Below, in pieces: positions 52,554 to 61,109 of a stretch of 64,000 nt of DNA (the stretch's first letter is position 1; every line of letters starts with the position of its first letter). Source of the stretch: Halochromatium glycolicum (GTDB lineage Bacteria; Pseudomonadota; Gammaproteobacteria; Chromatiales; Chromatiaceae); contig NZ_NRSJ01000009.1 in NCBI RefSeq assembly GCF_016584085.1, positions 51,886-115,885 on the forward strand. The letters run 5' to 3'. The notes below the pieces were generated by a model, which saw only the letters and a list, made by a program, of their open reading frames with translations, was not told the origin of the DNA and did not search any database. The position numbers and the translations under genes were made by a program.

Positions 52554-54217
52554 GCGAGCAACGACACGACGTCCATCAGTTGGCGCTCACCGCCCTCGCG
52601 CCACTGCACATCGGCACCGGCCAGGACCTGGAGCCGACCGGCTATGTGATCGACGGCGAGGACCTCTATCGCTTCAGCCCAGAGGCGGCCCTGCGCGCGC
52701 TGCCGGCGGCGGCCCGCGACGAGCTGACGCGGATTCTCAGCGCCGCGCCGACGGTGCAGCTGATCAAGCAGGTGCAGGCCTTCTTCCACCGCCACAGCGA
52801 GGCGCTGATCGCCGAGGCCGAGCAGGCGATGCCGGTGCTGCCGCGCATCGCCGAAGAATATCGCCAACGCGTCGGCAAGACCGCGCAGCAGGAGCAGGAC
52901 CGCGAGATCATCAACCAGCTGCAGATCGCCCGGACCTACACCGACGCGCGCACTGGGCGCCCCATCCTGCCCGGCAGCAGCCTCAAGGGGGCGATTCGCA
53001 CGGCGCTGTTAGACGTGGAGAACGCTGGTCAGCCCCCGCAGCGCGGCGAGCGCAACCGCGATCTGCAGCAACGGCTGTTTCACTACCGCCAATTCGATCT
53101 CGATCCGATGCGCCTGGTCCAGATCGGCGACGCGCGGGATGAAAGTCCCACTGAGACCTACGCCACCGAGGTGCGCTACGCGGTCAACCGCAAGCGCGAA
53201 GCGGTGTTCAAGGAGGGTCGCGAGCTGACCGCACAGGCCGAGCGGCTGCGTCAGGTGCTCGAATGCGTGCCGCCGCTGCGCCCGCAGGCGTTTACTGGAC
53301 TCTTCGGTGTGCAGGATGTCAGCGCCATCGCGAGCCGCAAGCTGCCCGACCCCAGCCTGCGCTGGACCTTCGAGGACATCGCGCACGCCTGCAATCGCTT
53401 CTATCAGCCAATCCTGAAGCGCGAGATCAAGGAGCTGGGCAACCGCGGTTATGTCGCACGAGACTGGAGCGCAACCATCCTGCAGCTGCTGCTCGCCAAA
53501 CAGCCTCAGATGGAAGACGGACGGGCCTTTCTGCTGCGCGTCGGTCGACACAGCGGCGCTGAGTCGGTCACCTTGAATGGCGTGCGGAGTATCCGGATTA
53601 ACATGGGTAAAGATCCGGAGACCAAGCGGACACGCTACCAGAATATGTCTTCAGCCAAGACCGTCTGGCTGGCTGCGGGTGACATCCAGCAGCGAACAGA
53701 AATGCTCCCATTCGGCTGGGTGCTCGTGGAAGCGGCGCCGATCGGCGATGCACTGCCAAGCTGGCCGCAGGGGCTGCTCGATGCGGTCGCTTCGCTGGAC
53801 GGCGAGCAGGCACACACCTGGTCGCAGCGGGTCACCGAACGGCGCAACGCACTGCGCGAGGCCGCCGCCGCGCGCCGCGCGCGCGAGCAGCAATGTGCCG
53901 AAGAAGCGGCGCGGAAAGAACAAGAAGCCGCCGAGAAGGCCGCCCGGCGGGCCAACCTGAGCGACGAAGCACGCGAGCTCGAGGATCTGCGTGACCGGTT
54001 CGCCCAGGACCAAGCCGCCGGGCGCAACGAGAAGGGTGGTGAGCTGGCGAATCAGCTCGTGGCCTTGCTGGCCGAGGCCGAGCAGAATTGGTCCGGCCCG
54101 GTCTGCGGTGAGCTGGCGGACCTGGCCGAAGCGATCTACGCCTTCATCGGCTGGCCGGCCAAGAAGAAGAAACAGGCGCGCAAGGAGCAGATCGCCGCGA
54201 TCCGGGCCAAGGCTTGA
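52550..54217 (+). CDS. csm5: Csm5 with long coiled-coil C-terminal extension
   Basis: 555 residues against ~350-420 for most Csm5. The RAMP part (~1-410) has LTALAPLHIGTGQDLEPTGY, ILPGSSLKGAIRTALLD and FGWVLVEAAP. Residues ~425-480 are a highly charged Ala/Glu/Arg coiled coil (RRAREQQCAEEAARKEQEAA), followed by a compact helical domain (DEARELEDLRDRFAQDQ ... LAEAIYAFIGWPAKKKKQAR). Csm5 caps the 3' end of the crRNA and recruits host nucleases for trimming; the extension could provide such a contact. ATGA overlap with csm4. Last gene of the interference operon. Confidence 0.92.
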   Translation: MSEQRHDVHQLALTALAPLHIGTGQDLEPTGYVIDGEDLYRFSPEAALRALPAAARDELTRILSAAPTVQLIKQVQAFFHRHSEALIAEAEQAMPVLPRIAEEYRQRVGKTAQQEQDREIINQLQIARTYTDARTGRPILPGSSLKGAIRTALLDVENAGQPPQRGERNRDLQQRLFHYRQFDLDPMRLVQIGDARDESPTETYATEVRYAVNRKREAVFKEGRELTAQAERLRQVLECVPPLRPQAFTGLFGVQDVSAIASRKLPDPSLRWTFEDIAHACNRFYQPILKREIKELGNRGYVARDWSATILQLLLAKQPQMEDGRAFLLRVGRHSGAESVTLNGVRSIRINMGKDPETKRTRYQNMSSAKTVWLAAGDIQQRTEMLPFGWVLVEAAPIGDALPSWPQGLLDAVASLDGEQAHTWSQRVTERRNALREAAAARRAREQQCAEEAARKEQEAAEKAARRANLSDEARELEDLRDRFAQDQAAGRNEKGGELANQLVALLAEAEQNWSGPVCGELADLAEAIYAFIGWPAKKKKQARKEQIAAIRAKA

Positions 54218-54311
54218 GTACCGCCATGGTGGTGCATGATGTGCCTGAGCAACGTCGGGCATTGGGCGATCATCCCGCCTGGCGTCGGACCTTAACGATA
54301 CGAGATGTCAA

Positions 54312-54551
54312 ATGATGCAAGCCGTACGTTTGAATGCCGTCCTGAAAGACGATCATCGCCTTCAGCTTGAGGTGCCCGAGGAGATTGCTGTTGGACCCGT
54401 TGAGGTGATCGTGTTGTCCGAAAGGGGCGCCGACTCCAAGCCCGAGCAAAGCCTCGGCGCCCTCTTCGAGGCCATCGATCAGATGCCTGGCAGCAGACAC
54501 AGCCGAGACGAGATCGACCGCGCGATCGCCGACGAATCGGGCAAGCTGTGA
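54312..54551 (+). CDS. Orphan antitoxin-like protein
   Basis: 79 residues: a beta-rich start MMQAVRLNAVLKDDHRLQLE with VPEEIAVGPVEVIVLSERG, then a helical charged tail (SRDEIDRAIADESGKL). This is the layout of small antitoxins that precede PIN toxins. A toxin would be expected directly downstream, but an insertion sequence begins ~33 bp after the stop, so the toxin appears to be lost. Confidence 0.55.
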   Translation: MMQAVRLNAVLKDDHRLQLEVPEEIAVGPVEVIVLSERGADSKPEQSLGALFEAIDQMPGSRHSRDEIDRAIADESGKL

Positions 54552-54583
54552 GGTGGACCAGTCAACTACCCCGGCCTGAAGGC

Positions 54584-56028
54584 AGCAGTTTCAAATTTAA
54601 GGCCATGGTGTTATGAAGGACTCTTCAGAACCTACTGGAGATTGCCTTGATCCTCAAGCCGAAGTGCACGCCCGTCAACTGGACCCTAACGACGCTGGTT
54701 GCCACAATTCGGGAGGCGGTGTGCGCCCTGCCGGATGCACGCAAGGGCGGTCACAACCAGCGCTACACGATAGGCGATGCCGGCCTGGGGGCGTTCTCGG
54801 TATTCTTCATGCATAGCCCGTCGTTTCTCGATTTTCAGGTGCGGATGCAGAAGGCGCGGGGGCGGAACAATGCCAGCTCGTTGTTCGGGATTGAGCAGAT
54901 CCCGAGCATGCAGCAGATTCGCAACCTGCTCGATCCGGTTTCGCCCGCCCATGTCGCGCCGGTGTTCCTGGACCTGATAGAGCCGATCGTGGCCGACGGT
55001 GGATTGGCACTCGCACCGAGTGCTCGACGGGCGGCTGCTGGTGGCACTCGACGGTACCGAGCACCATTGTTCGGAGGCGATTCACTGCCCGCAGTGCTCC
55101 ACGCGCACGTTGGCCAATGGCAAGACACAGTACTACCACACGGCGCTCACGCCGGTGATCGTCGCCCCTGGGCAAAAGACGGTCCTGCCCTTGGCCCCGG
55201 CGTTCGTGGTGCCGCAGGACTGACAGGCCAAACAGGACTGCGAGCTCAACGCAGGCACGCGTTGGCTGCAACGCTGGGGTGCGCAGCTGAACGCTTGGCG
55301 CACCACCGTACTGGGCGATGATCTGTACTGCCATCAGCCGTTCTGCGAGCAGGTCTTGGCGCAGGGCTGTGAGTTCCTCTTCGTCTGTCAGCCGGGCTCC
55401 CATCCGCTGCTCTATGAGTGGGTGGCCGATTTCGAGCGCACCGGCGAGGTCGCCACCCGGGTCAAGACCCGTTGCAACGGCAAGCAGCGTTTGACCGATA
55501 CGTATCGCTGGCTCAACGATCTGCCGCTGCGCGACGGCGACGATGCCTTGCGCGTCGGTTGGTGCGAACTGACCACGACCGATGCCGAGGGCAGCGTGCT
55601 CTACAGCAACGCCTGGGCCAGCTCCGTGCCGATCACGCGGGAAAACGTCGTCGCGATGGTCGCCGCGGGGCGCAGCCGCTGGAAGATCGAGAACGAACAC
55701 AACAATACGCTCAAAACCAAGGGCTATCGCTTCGAGCACAACGACGGCCACGGCAAACAGCATCTGGCCAACCTGCTCGCGAGCCTCATCCTCTTGGCGT
55801 TTCTCGCCCACACGCTGCTCGATCTGTACGATCCGCGCTACCGCCACGTGCGCGACAACCTCTCCTCGCGGCGCACCTTCTTCGAACACCTGCGTGCACT
55901 GACGTTCTACTTCTCATTCGATACTTGGGAGCACCTGTTCGACTCCATGATCGAGGCCCTGCAATCCGCACAACCACAACCACGTCGCAGCGTTGGCAAA
56001 CGGTAGGGACAAATTTGGAATCGCTGAG
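54584..56028 (+). mobile_element. Insertion sequence with inactive DDE transposase
   Basis: Bounded by imperfect inverted ends: AGCAGTTTCAAATTT on the left and, reversed, AGCGATTCCAAATTT on the right. It contains a single transposase gene broken by one frameshift and one stop. It is inserted between the orphan antitoxin and a PIN-RHH toxin-antitoxin pair, inside the gap that separates the csm operon from the adaptation genes. Confidence 0.65.
54647..56006 (+). pseudogene. DDE transposase (IS4-like/ISNCY), frameshift plus in-frame TGA
   Basis: TTG 54647 follows GGAG. Frame 1 gives AVCALPDARKGGHNQRYTIG and NNASSLFGIEQIPSMQQIRN up to EPIVADGG near 54995. The frame then shifts to VLDGRLLVALDGTEHHCSEA, with the first catalytic Asp, IHCPQCSTR and VIVAPGQKTVLPLAPAFVVP. 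A TGA at 55221-55223 follows, and the same frame continues CELNAGTRWLQRWGAQL, LGDDLYCHQPFCEQVL and RWKIENEHNNTLKTKGYRFE (Glu motif) to SVGKR. All DDE residues are there, so only two lesions inactivate it. Confidence 0.8.
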
Positions 56029-56093
56029 CCGGAGCTGGGCGCGGCGGATGACGATGAATCGTGAAAGAGCGAACAGATCGCCGCGTCAGCGGC

Positions 56094-56534
56094 TCAGTGA
56101 GCCGGAAAGTTCTCGGTGAAGCGTTCGATGTAGGTCCGGGGCGAGATGACCGAGGCCCTATCCGGCGGATGCTCGATGAGCAGGCGATCGCCTGTGATCA
56201 AGACGCTGTTCGGGTGACTTCCCAGCAGGGCCCAAAGGTGATCGTCGCCAGGATCGGGCGACGGTTGAACCGATCCCGGCTCTCGCCAGATCGCGTTGGC
56301 GACCAAGTCGGTCAGGAGCCCGTCGATCTCTCCCTCGATCAGGCCATGCCGGGTGCTGAGTCTTGGTCGGAGCAGAACGACCCGGTACTCATCAAGCAAG
56401 GCCGGAGACAAGAGATAGATAATCGAGCCCGACAGCATGCGGTCGATGATCCGCGCCACGGGGCTCCTTGCGTCTCGCGTCATCAGCCCCGCGGCGAGAA
56501 CGTTCGTGTCGACGACGAAGATCGGCGGCGTCAT
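56094..56534 (-). CDS. PIN-domain toxin (COG1569-type)
   Basis: 146 residues from ATG 56534: MTPPIFVVDTNVLAAGLMTR, conserved SPVARIIDRMLSG and SPALLDEYRVVLLRPRL, then DPGDDHLWALL and SVLITGDRLLI carrying the acidic residues. Complete PIN RNase fold. It overlaps the RHH antitoxin gene by ATGA, so both are translated together. The expected role is a ribonuclease toxin held inactive by the antitoxin. Confidence 0.85.
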   Translation of the reverse strand: MTPPIFVVDTNVLAAGLMTRDARSPVARIIDRMLSGSIIYLLSPALLDEYRVVLLRPRLSTRHGLIEGEIDGLLTDLVANAIWREPGSVQPSPDPGDDHLWALLGSHPNSVLITGDRLLIEHPPDRASVISPRTYIERFTENFPAH

Positions 56535-56767
56535 CGTCCGCGCACGGCGCGCGTCTCCTCGACCGCTAGCCCCAGGGCGGCATCGGCGTCGAGATCCGAG
56601 CGTGAGCGCGCTTGGTCGACCAGTGATCGGGCACTCGCCTGGTCGCGAATGCCACGAAGCCGCAGGCTTTCCTCGATGATCGAGGCTATGGAACGCTGCT
56701 GCCGGGCCGCGGTTTCCTTCAGGGCGCGGTGCAGATCGTCGTTCAACGTGATGGTCAGGCGACTCAT
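56531..56767 (-). CDS. Ribbon-helix-helix antitoxin partner of the PIN toxin
   Basis: 78 residues: MSRLTITLNDDLHRALKETA then RQQRSIASIIEESLRLRGI is the RHH DNA-binding fold. The C-terminal tail (~45-78) is the likely toxin-binding part. First gene of the pair; probably autoregulatory as is usual for the family. Confidence 0.85.
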   Translation of the reverse strand: MSRLTITLNDDLHRALKETAARQQRSIASIIEESLRLRGIRDQASARSLVDQARSRSDLDADAALGLAVEETRAVRGR

Positions 56768-56869
56768 GACAGCGATCCGTTGGTGAGGACACGAGTCACA
56801 TTAGCACCAAGCCACCACTCGCGCCAGCCACCCGTCGACTCTCATTCAGGACTCAGTACCGTTGCCGCC

Positions 56870-57640
56870 ATGTCCAAGGCGACGGCAGCGCTGCGCAAGC
56901 GCTTCCCCTTCGATCGGTTGCAGATCGGGGAGGAGCCAACACCGGCCCGGGACCCGGGCCTGCGCCTGTGGTTTGCGCTGAGCGACGACGATCCTGGCGC
57001 CACGCTGGTCATTGTCGATGAGGCCTCGATGCTCGGCGATCATGAGGATCAGCAAGACCAGCTGCGGTTCGGCTCTGGTCGGCTGCTCGCGGATCTCATC
57101 GCCTACAGCCGCGTCCAGCAGCGTCTGCCCGCTGCGCGGGCCACGGGTGCCAAGCTGCTGTTCGTCGGCGATCCCTCGCAGCTACCGCCGGTCGGCGAGA
57201 ACCAGTCGCCGGCACTGTCGGCGGATTACTTGAGCGAACACGATCAGCTCGATTGTCGATCCTTCGGGCTGATCGAGGTCCTGCGCCAGGCGGCGGGCAG
57301 CGCCATCCTCGCGCGCGCTCGCGAACTGCGCGACGCCTTGCAGCAGCGCGCCCTCAATCGGTTCGCGCTCCCGCCGGAAGGGGCGGCCATCCGCGACGAG
57401 CAGCCGGTGCCGCTGCGCTTCTGCAAGGCGAAGGTCGGCCTGCGGCAAGCCGACGGGACCCTGACGGCGATCGATTGCCTTCTGCTTGAGACCCTCCTGG
57501 ATTCGCCCGAGCGCCCGCTCTCGGCGCTGCAGCAGCTCGCCGACTCGGAGTGGTATCGACGCTTCGCCGACGCCGCGGACCTGCCTCCGGAACCGGACGT
57601 GCGCCACGGCCGAGCCGACCCTAACCAGACGTGCTCAGAT
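56870..57640 (+). pseudogene. RecD-like superfamily 1 helicase, internal fragment
   Basis: The translation carries Walker B VIVDEASMLGDHEDQQD and motif III LLFVGDPSQLPPVGENQSP, then VLRQAAGSAILARARELRDA. This is the middle of a RecD/AAA_30 DNA helicase. The Walker A segment and everything beyond motif III-IV are missing. The 5' part joins non-homologous DNA just upstream of 56870 and the 3' end dissolves near 57640. It is most likely a relic of a defence or repair gene. Confidence 0.7.
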
Positions 57641-57704
57641 GGCGTGGGGTGTCAATCGAGGATTATCATCATCAGTGGTCGCAGAAGATCGTGACGGGGC
57701 TGCC

Positions 57705-57911
57705 ATGTACGCTGTCGAGTTTGAGGCCGATATCCGCAATGGGGTGGTGAAGATCCCGGACGAGTTCGTTCGCCTAAAGAACACCCACGCCCGGGTGGTG
57801 GTGTTGGTCGAGGAGGCGGATGCCAACTCAGACACCCATGCGCTCTCCGACCACTCCGCGAGTACGATCGGTGACCGGCGAGCGCCCGACGAGGATGACG
57901 TATGGACTTAG
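57705..57911 (+). CDS. Antitoxin-like protein upstream of the broken MazF-like toxin
   Basis: 68 residues: MYAVEFEADIRNGVVKIPDE, then FVRLKNTHARVVVLVEE, a short beta-rich start, followed by an acidic tail (DRRAPDEDDVWT). Its stop overlaps the toxin ATG (57902) by 10 bp, the usual antitoxin-toxin layout. Intact while the toxin is destroyed. Confidence 0.65.
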   Translation: MYAVEFEADIRNGVVKIPDEFVRLKNTHARVVVLVEEADANSDTHALSDHSASTIGDRRAPDEDDVWT

Positions 57912-58300
57912 CGCCGGGTGACCTGGTGCTGTGCGAGTTCTACTTCTCGGATTAGCGAACGCATAAGCGCCGGCCAGTGATCGTGCTCAAGGCCGGTTTG
58001 CCGTTCCATGATTTCGTGGGTCTCCCAGTTAGGCGATTGCCGGAAAAGCTCGTACCGAATTGCGCAGGATGTTCGTTTGCCTTCGAGGAGCGTCGCCGGG
58101 GGAGCATAGCCGGGCTATGTGACCGGCGGCGCGACGAAGAAGGCGAGCGAAAAGACCAGCAAGGCGGTATGAGCTTTGACAGAAATCGCCTTAGCAGCCA
58201 GACGGCGAAGCTGCATGACGACGAGTCCATTCTGGAGCCGTCCGATCTCGCGGCTGGGATACTTCCGAAGCGCTCGAAGGTCCTGGTTAGAAAGCCCTTC
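57902..58300 (+). pseudogene. MazF/PemK-like toxin, nonsense codon and miniature-element insertion
   Basis: From ATG 57902: MDLAPGDLVLCEFYFSD, then TAG (57953-57955), then THKRRPVIVLKAGLPFHDFV and GLPV. The 159-bp element interrupts here. Beyond it the frame resumes SSQTAKLHDDESILEPSDLA and AGILPKRSKVLVRKPFV. Removing the element and one TTA restores ...CCAGTTAGCAGCCAG (PVSSQ) in frame. This is a PemK/MazF-type RNase that was hit twice. Its 3' end is joined at 58301 to CRISPR-related debris. Confidence 0.8.
58029..58193. mobile_element. TTA-flanked miniature element, copy 3 (159 bp core, inverted)
   Basis: Core 58032-58190 is the reverse complement of copies 1 and 2 with small differences, and has direct TTA on both sides. 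Because it sits inside a recognisable toxin gene, the pre-insertion sequence can be read, which supports TTA as a 3-bp target duplication. The two ends GGCGATTGCC and ATTTCTGTC-type (reversed) are those of the other copies. Confidence 0.9.
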
Positions 58301-58332
58301 GTCACCGCCAAGATGGCCCGCCGGCGCGCCGA
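58301..58332 (+). repeat. 32-bp fragment matching card1
   Basis: 58301-58332 matches 46377-46408 in the card1 gene (codons ~31-41, VTAEMARRRAD) at 31 of 32 bases. It is joined to the MazF-like end on the left and the cmr3 remnant on the right. It probably derives from a second card1-like gene of the lost type III-B module. Confidence 0.7.
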
Positions 58333-58339
58333 CGCGGGG

Positions 58340-58728
58340 CGCGGCGCGGACACGACCGACGCGCGGCACGCCGCATTGCGGCTCGACAAGGGTTGCGCGT
58401 GGCTCGACGGCCGGCTGTTTCGCCGACGGATGGCGTCTGCCCGGCGTCGAGGCCGACGGCCGCTTCGAGCTGGGCGGCGTGCGCGCGCCTGGTCAGTGCC
58501 GCGGTGCCGCGCGCCCAGGTGGTCTCCGGTTGGGATCTGGCCAACTGGCGGCCCAAACCGGCCCAACGTGCTGCACCGAGCGGCAGCGTCTATTGGCTCG
58601 ACGCGCTCGAGGCCACCCCTCAAGCGCTCGGCAAGCTTGCCGCCGAGGGCCTGTGGCCCGATCCCTGCGACGCGCCGCAACGCCGGCCCGAGGGCTTCAA
58701 CCGCTTCACCTTCGCCGTCTGGCCTTGA
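58340..58728 (+). pseudogene. cmr3: Type III-B Cmr3 C-terminal remnant, frameshifted
   Basis: The readable part starts FADGWRLPGVEADGRFELGG in one frame. After about 58485 it moves to another: AAVPRAQVVSGWDLANWRPK, PAQRAAPSGSVYWLDALE, ALGKLAAEGLWPDPCDAPQR and EGFNRFTFAVWP with a natural stop. The SGWDL--RRPK-A-RAVPAGSVYW...EG-N----A-W pattern is the Cmr3 C-terminus. No other cmr gene is in the window. It is evidence that a type III-B system once occupied this locus. Confidence 0.75.
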
Positions 58729-58730
58729 GT

Positions 58731-59192
58731 TCAGCGCCCCATGCAACGGAGAGAATCGATCCGTTCGATCCTGATCACCTTCCCGAAGCGCTCGAAATCC
58801 TTAACGTTGTGGGTCAGCAGCTTAGGAATGCCGTAGGCGAGCATGGTGGCGACGACGTTAGCGTCGTGAACCTGCTTGCCGCCGACCTGGAACTCACCCA
58901 TCAGCTTGAGCAGCTGAGCGGAGACCGCAGCGGTATCGTCCGCCACCTGGAATCGCTCGACGAAGCGATCGACCTGCTCGAGGATCATGCCACGGGGCAG
59001 GTTCTCGAACGCTTGGGGCCGGGTCATGGTGACCAGATACTCGCGAACGATCTGGCGGCTGATCCACATCGTCCGGCCTGCCTGATATGCAGCATTGATC
59101 GCTGCCAGCGCCGACGCATGCAGCGGTGTCTCGATGACGTTGGCATAGACCAAGACGTTGGTGTCGACGAACAGCGCCTTATCTTCCATCAT
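58731..59192 (-). CDS. vapC: VapC-type PIN toxin
   Basis: 153 residues: ALFVDTNVLVYANVIETPLH (first Asp), WISRQIVREYLVTMTRPQ (Glu), VGGKQVHDANVVATMLAYGI (Asp) and LLTHNVKDFERFG. Complete catalytic set of a VapC RNase. It overlaps the antitoxin gene by 14 bp and abuts the cmr3 remnant tail to tail with 2 bp between stops. Confidence 0.9.
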   Translation of the reverse strand: MMEDKALFVDTNVLVYANVIETPLHASALAAINAAYQAGRTMWISRQIVREYLVTMTRPQAFENLPRGMILEQVDRFVERFQVADDTAAVSAQLLKLMGEFQVGGKQVHDANVVATMLAYGIPKLLTHNVKDFERFGKVIRIERIDSLRCMGR

Positions 59193-59406
59193 CGCCGTAG
59201 ATTTCTTCGCGGCGCAGGCTCAGCCCTTCGGGCCACTGGCCGACACTGATAACCGGAAACTCTCGTGCTGCGGGTGGAGCATGTGGCTTGGCTTGCGCGC
59301 GCTGCTTCAGGAAATCTACAAAATCCTCTACCTCGGCGATGCGCTCAGGCGGCAGCGAGCGGATCTTCTCCACCAGGGCCTGCATGAGCTGGGTCTGCAT
59401 ACTCAT
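59179..59406 (-). CDS. vapB: VapB-type antitoxin (DUF2281-like)
   Basis: 75 residues: MQALVEKIRSLPPERIAEVE, DFVDFLKQRAQ is the DUF2281 helix that begins many VapB-like antitoxins, followed by a Pro/Ala linker and the tail EGLSLRREEIYGDDGR that would contact the PIN toxin. First gene of the pair. Confidence 0.85.
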   Translation of the reverse strand: MSMQTQLMQALVEKIRSLPPERIAEVEDFVDFLKQRAQAKPHAPPAAREFPVISVGQWPEGLSLRREEIYGDDGR

Positions 59407-59746
59407 CCTCCACCTCTTAACCAGCGGCAGCTTTGGGATTGGCGCGCTCCTGGAAGCCGTGTTTCAGGGGCAGCAACTCAATGAAACACATGTCTGCAGG
59501 CTACGCTAGCCGATCCGCGTTCTATGAGCCAGCGGCAAGGTCTTGACCGTCGCGGAAATGCGCGGCCTCACCCGGTTCCGCCTTGCTTCGGAGCCCCACG
59601 GACGGATCTCGCCACGGAGCGCCGACAAACCTACCGTCTGAGTTGCACTTGCCGCAGAGGGCCGTCTTCGCGTTTTATCGGTCGACAATCTGACATAGAG
59701 GGGGTGCTATCGGTGCACCCAGGAACCAGAGAGCTATTGAATCGCC
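59407..59746. other. Intergenic region before the adaptation operon
   Basis: 340 bp with no recognisable gene. It must carry the promoter for the TIGR02710-cas2-cas1-cas1-like-cas2 genes and for the divergent vapBC pair; no clear -35/-10 pair or CRISPR repeat was identified. Confidence 0.5.
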
Positions 59747-61042
59747 ATGACTGAAACCGTCCTCCTCTGCACCGTCGGCGGCTCGCACCAGCCGATCCTG
59801 ACCGCCATCCAGGAGCTCGCTCCCACGTTCGTGCTGTTCTTCGCCACCGGGCGTGATCCGGCGACCGGCCGGGCCGGATCGATCGAGACCATCACCGGCA
59901 AGGGTCACCCCATTGAGATGCGCCGCGGCGGGGAAGTGCTCGAGCGGCTGCCCAATATCCCGACCCAGGCCGGGCTCGCCGAAGACCGCTTCGAGGTCGT
60001 CGAGGTGCCGACCGACGATCTCGATGGGGCGGTCGCGGCGATGACCGCGGCCACCGCCGCGCTGCGCCAACGCTTCCCGGCGGCGGCGTTCGTGGCCGAC
60101 TACACCGGCGGTACCAAGACCATGACCGCCGCGTTGGTGATGACCGCGCTCGAGGCCGAGGACATCCAGCTGTAGCTGATCACCGGCGACCGCGCCGATC
60201 TGGTCAAGGTCCACGACGGGAGTCAGGCGGGCCTTGCGGTCAGTGCCGAAGGGATTCGCTTGCGGCGTGGCATGCAGCCGTTCATTGCCGCCTGGCGGCG
60301 GTTCGCCTATGGCGAGGCGGCCGAGGGACTCGACCGGCTCGCGCGCCCGCGCGATGCAGGCTTGCGTGCCGAGCTGCAGATCGCGCGCGGGCTGAGTCAG
60401 GCCTTCGATGCCTGGGATCGCTTCGATCACGCCGCGGCCTGCGAGCAGCTGGAGCGCTACCGACCGCGCCTCGGCAAGGAGGCCGGTGCCGTCGTTGGCC
60501 CGCTGTTTACGGCGCTCAAGCATCTCAGTGACGAGCCGGAGAGCCCCCGGCGCACTCCGGCGCGGCTCTGGGATCTGTGGCTCAATGCCCAGCGTCGCGC
60601 GGCCCAAGGGCGCTATGACGATGCCGTGGCGCGCGGCTATCGGCTGCTCGAATGGACCGCGCAATGGCTGTTGCAGACCCAGGGCGTGGACACTAGCGAC
60701 CTGCGTCCGGAGCAGATCCCGGACAGCCTCGGCATCAATGCGAATCCGGACGGCAAGCGTCAGGCCGGCCTGCGCAATGCTTGGGAGCTGGCCGCCCATC
60801 ATCTCGGCGGCGAGGTGCAGGCGTTCGTCGAGGCCGAGCGCAGCCACATGCTCGAGCAGCTGAAGAAGCGCAACTACTCGATCCTGGCGCATGGCGATCA
60901 GCCGATCGCGAAAGCCGATTGGGAGGCCTTCCACAGCTGGATCGACGCCGCGCTCATCCCGCTGCTGCAGGACCAGGCTGCCCGCGCCGGCCTGAAGCGC
61001 CTCGCCCCCCAGCTCCCGCAGCAGCCGATCTGGCAATCCTGA
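59747..61042 (+). pseudogene. TIGR02710 CARF-HEPN CRISPR effector with one amber codon
   Basis: Read through, 431 residues. CARF domain ~1-165: LLCTVGGSHQPILTAIQELA and FVADYTGGTKTMTAALV (Asp118 onward). A TAG at 60173-60175 (codon 143) follows EAEDIQL, and the same frame continues LITGDRADLVKVHDGSQAGL through a helical HEPN domain with the R-x6-H RNase motif KRNYSILAHG (Arg375, His382). The family is a Csm6-like, cyclic-oligoadenylate-activated ribonuclease type. A single CAG-to-TAG change would explain the stop. The 3' part starts no obvious independent protein (GTG/TTG starts without ribosome-binding sites). 67 bp before cas2. Confidence 0.85.
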
Positions 61043-61109
61043 CCATCCAACCTCGGCGACAACCTTGCCGCCCCGGCAGCGGCGGCGGACCGGCGCTAGC
61101 CTGGTCCGC

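Noticed and set aside
54559..54583. CAACTACCCCGGCCTGAAGGC as an IS200/IS605-type end hairpin
   Set aside because: Only half of the hairpin is present and no TnpA or TnpB is nearby; possibly a remnant but not supportable.
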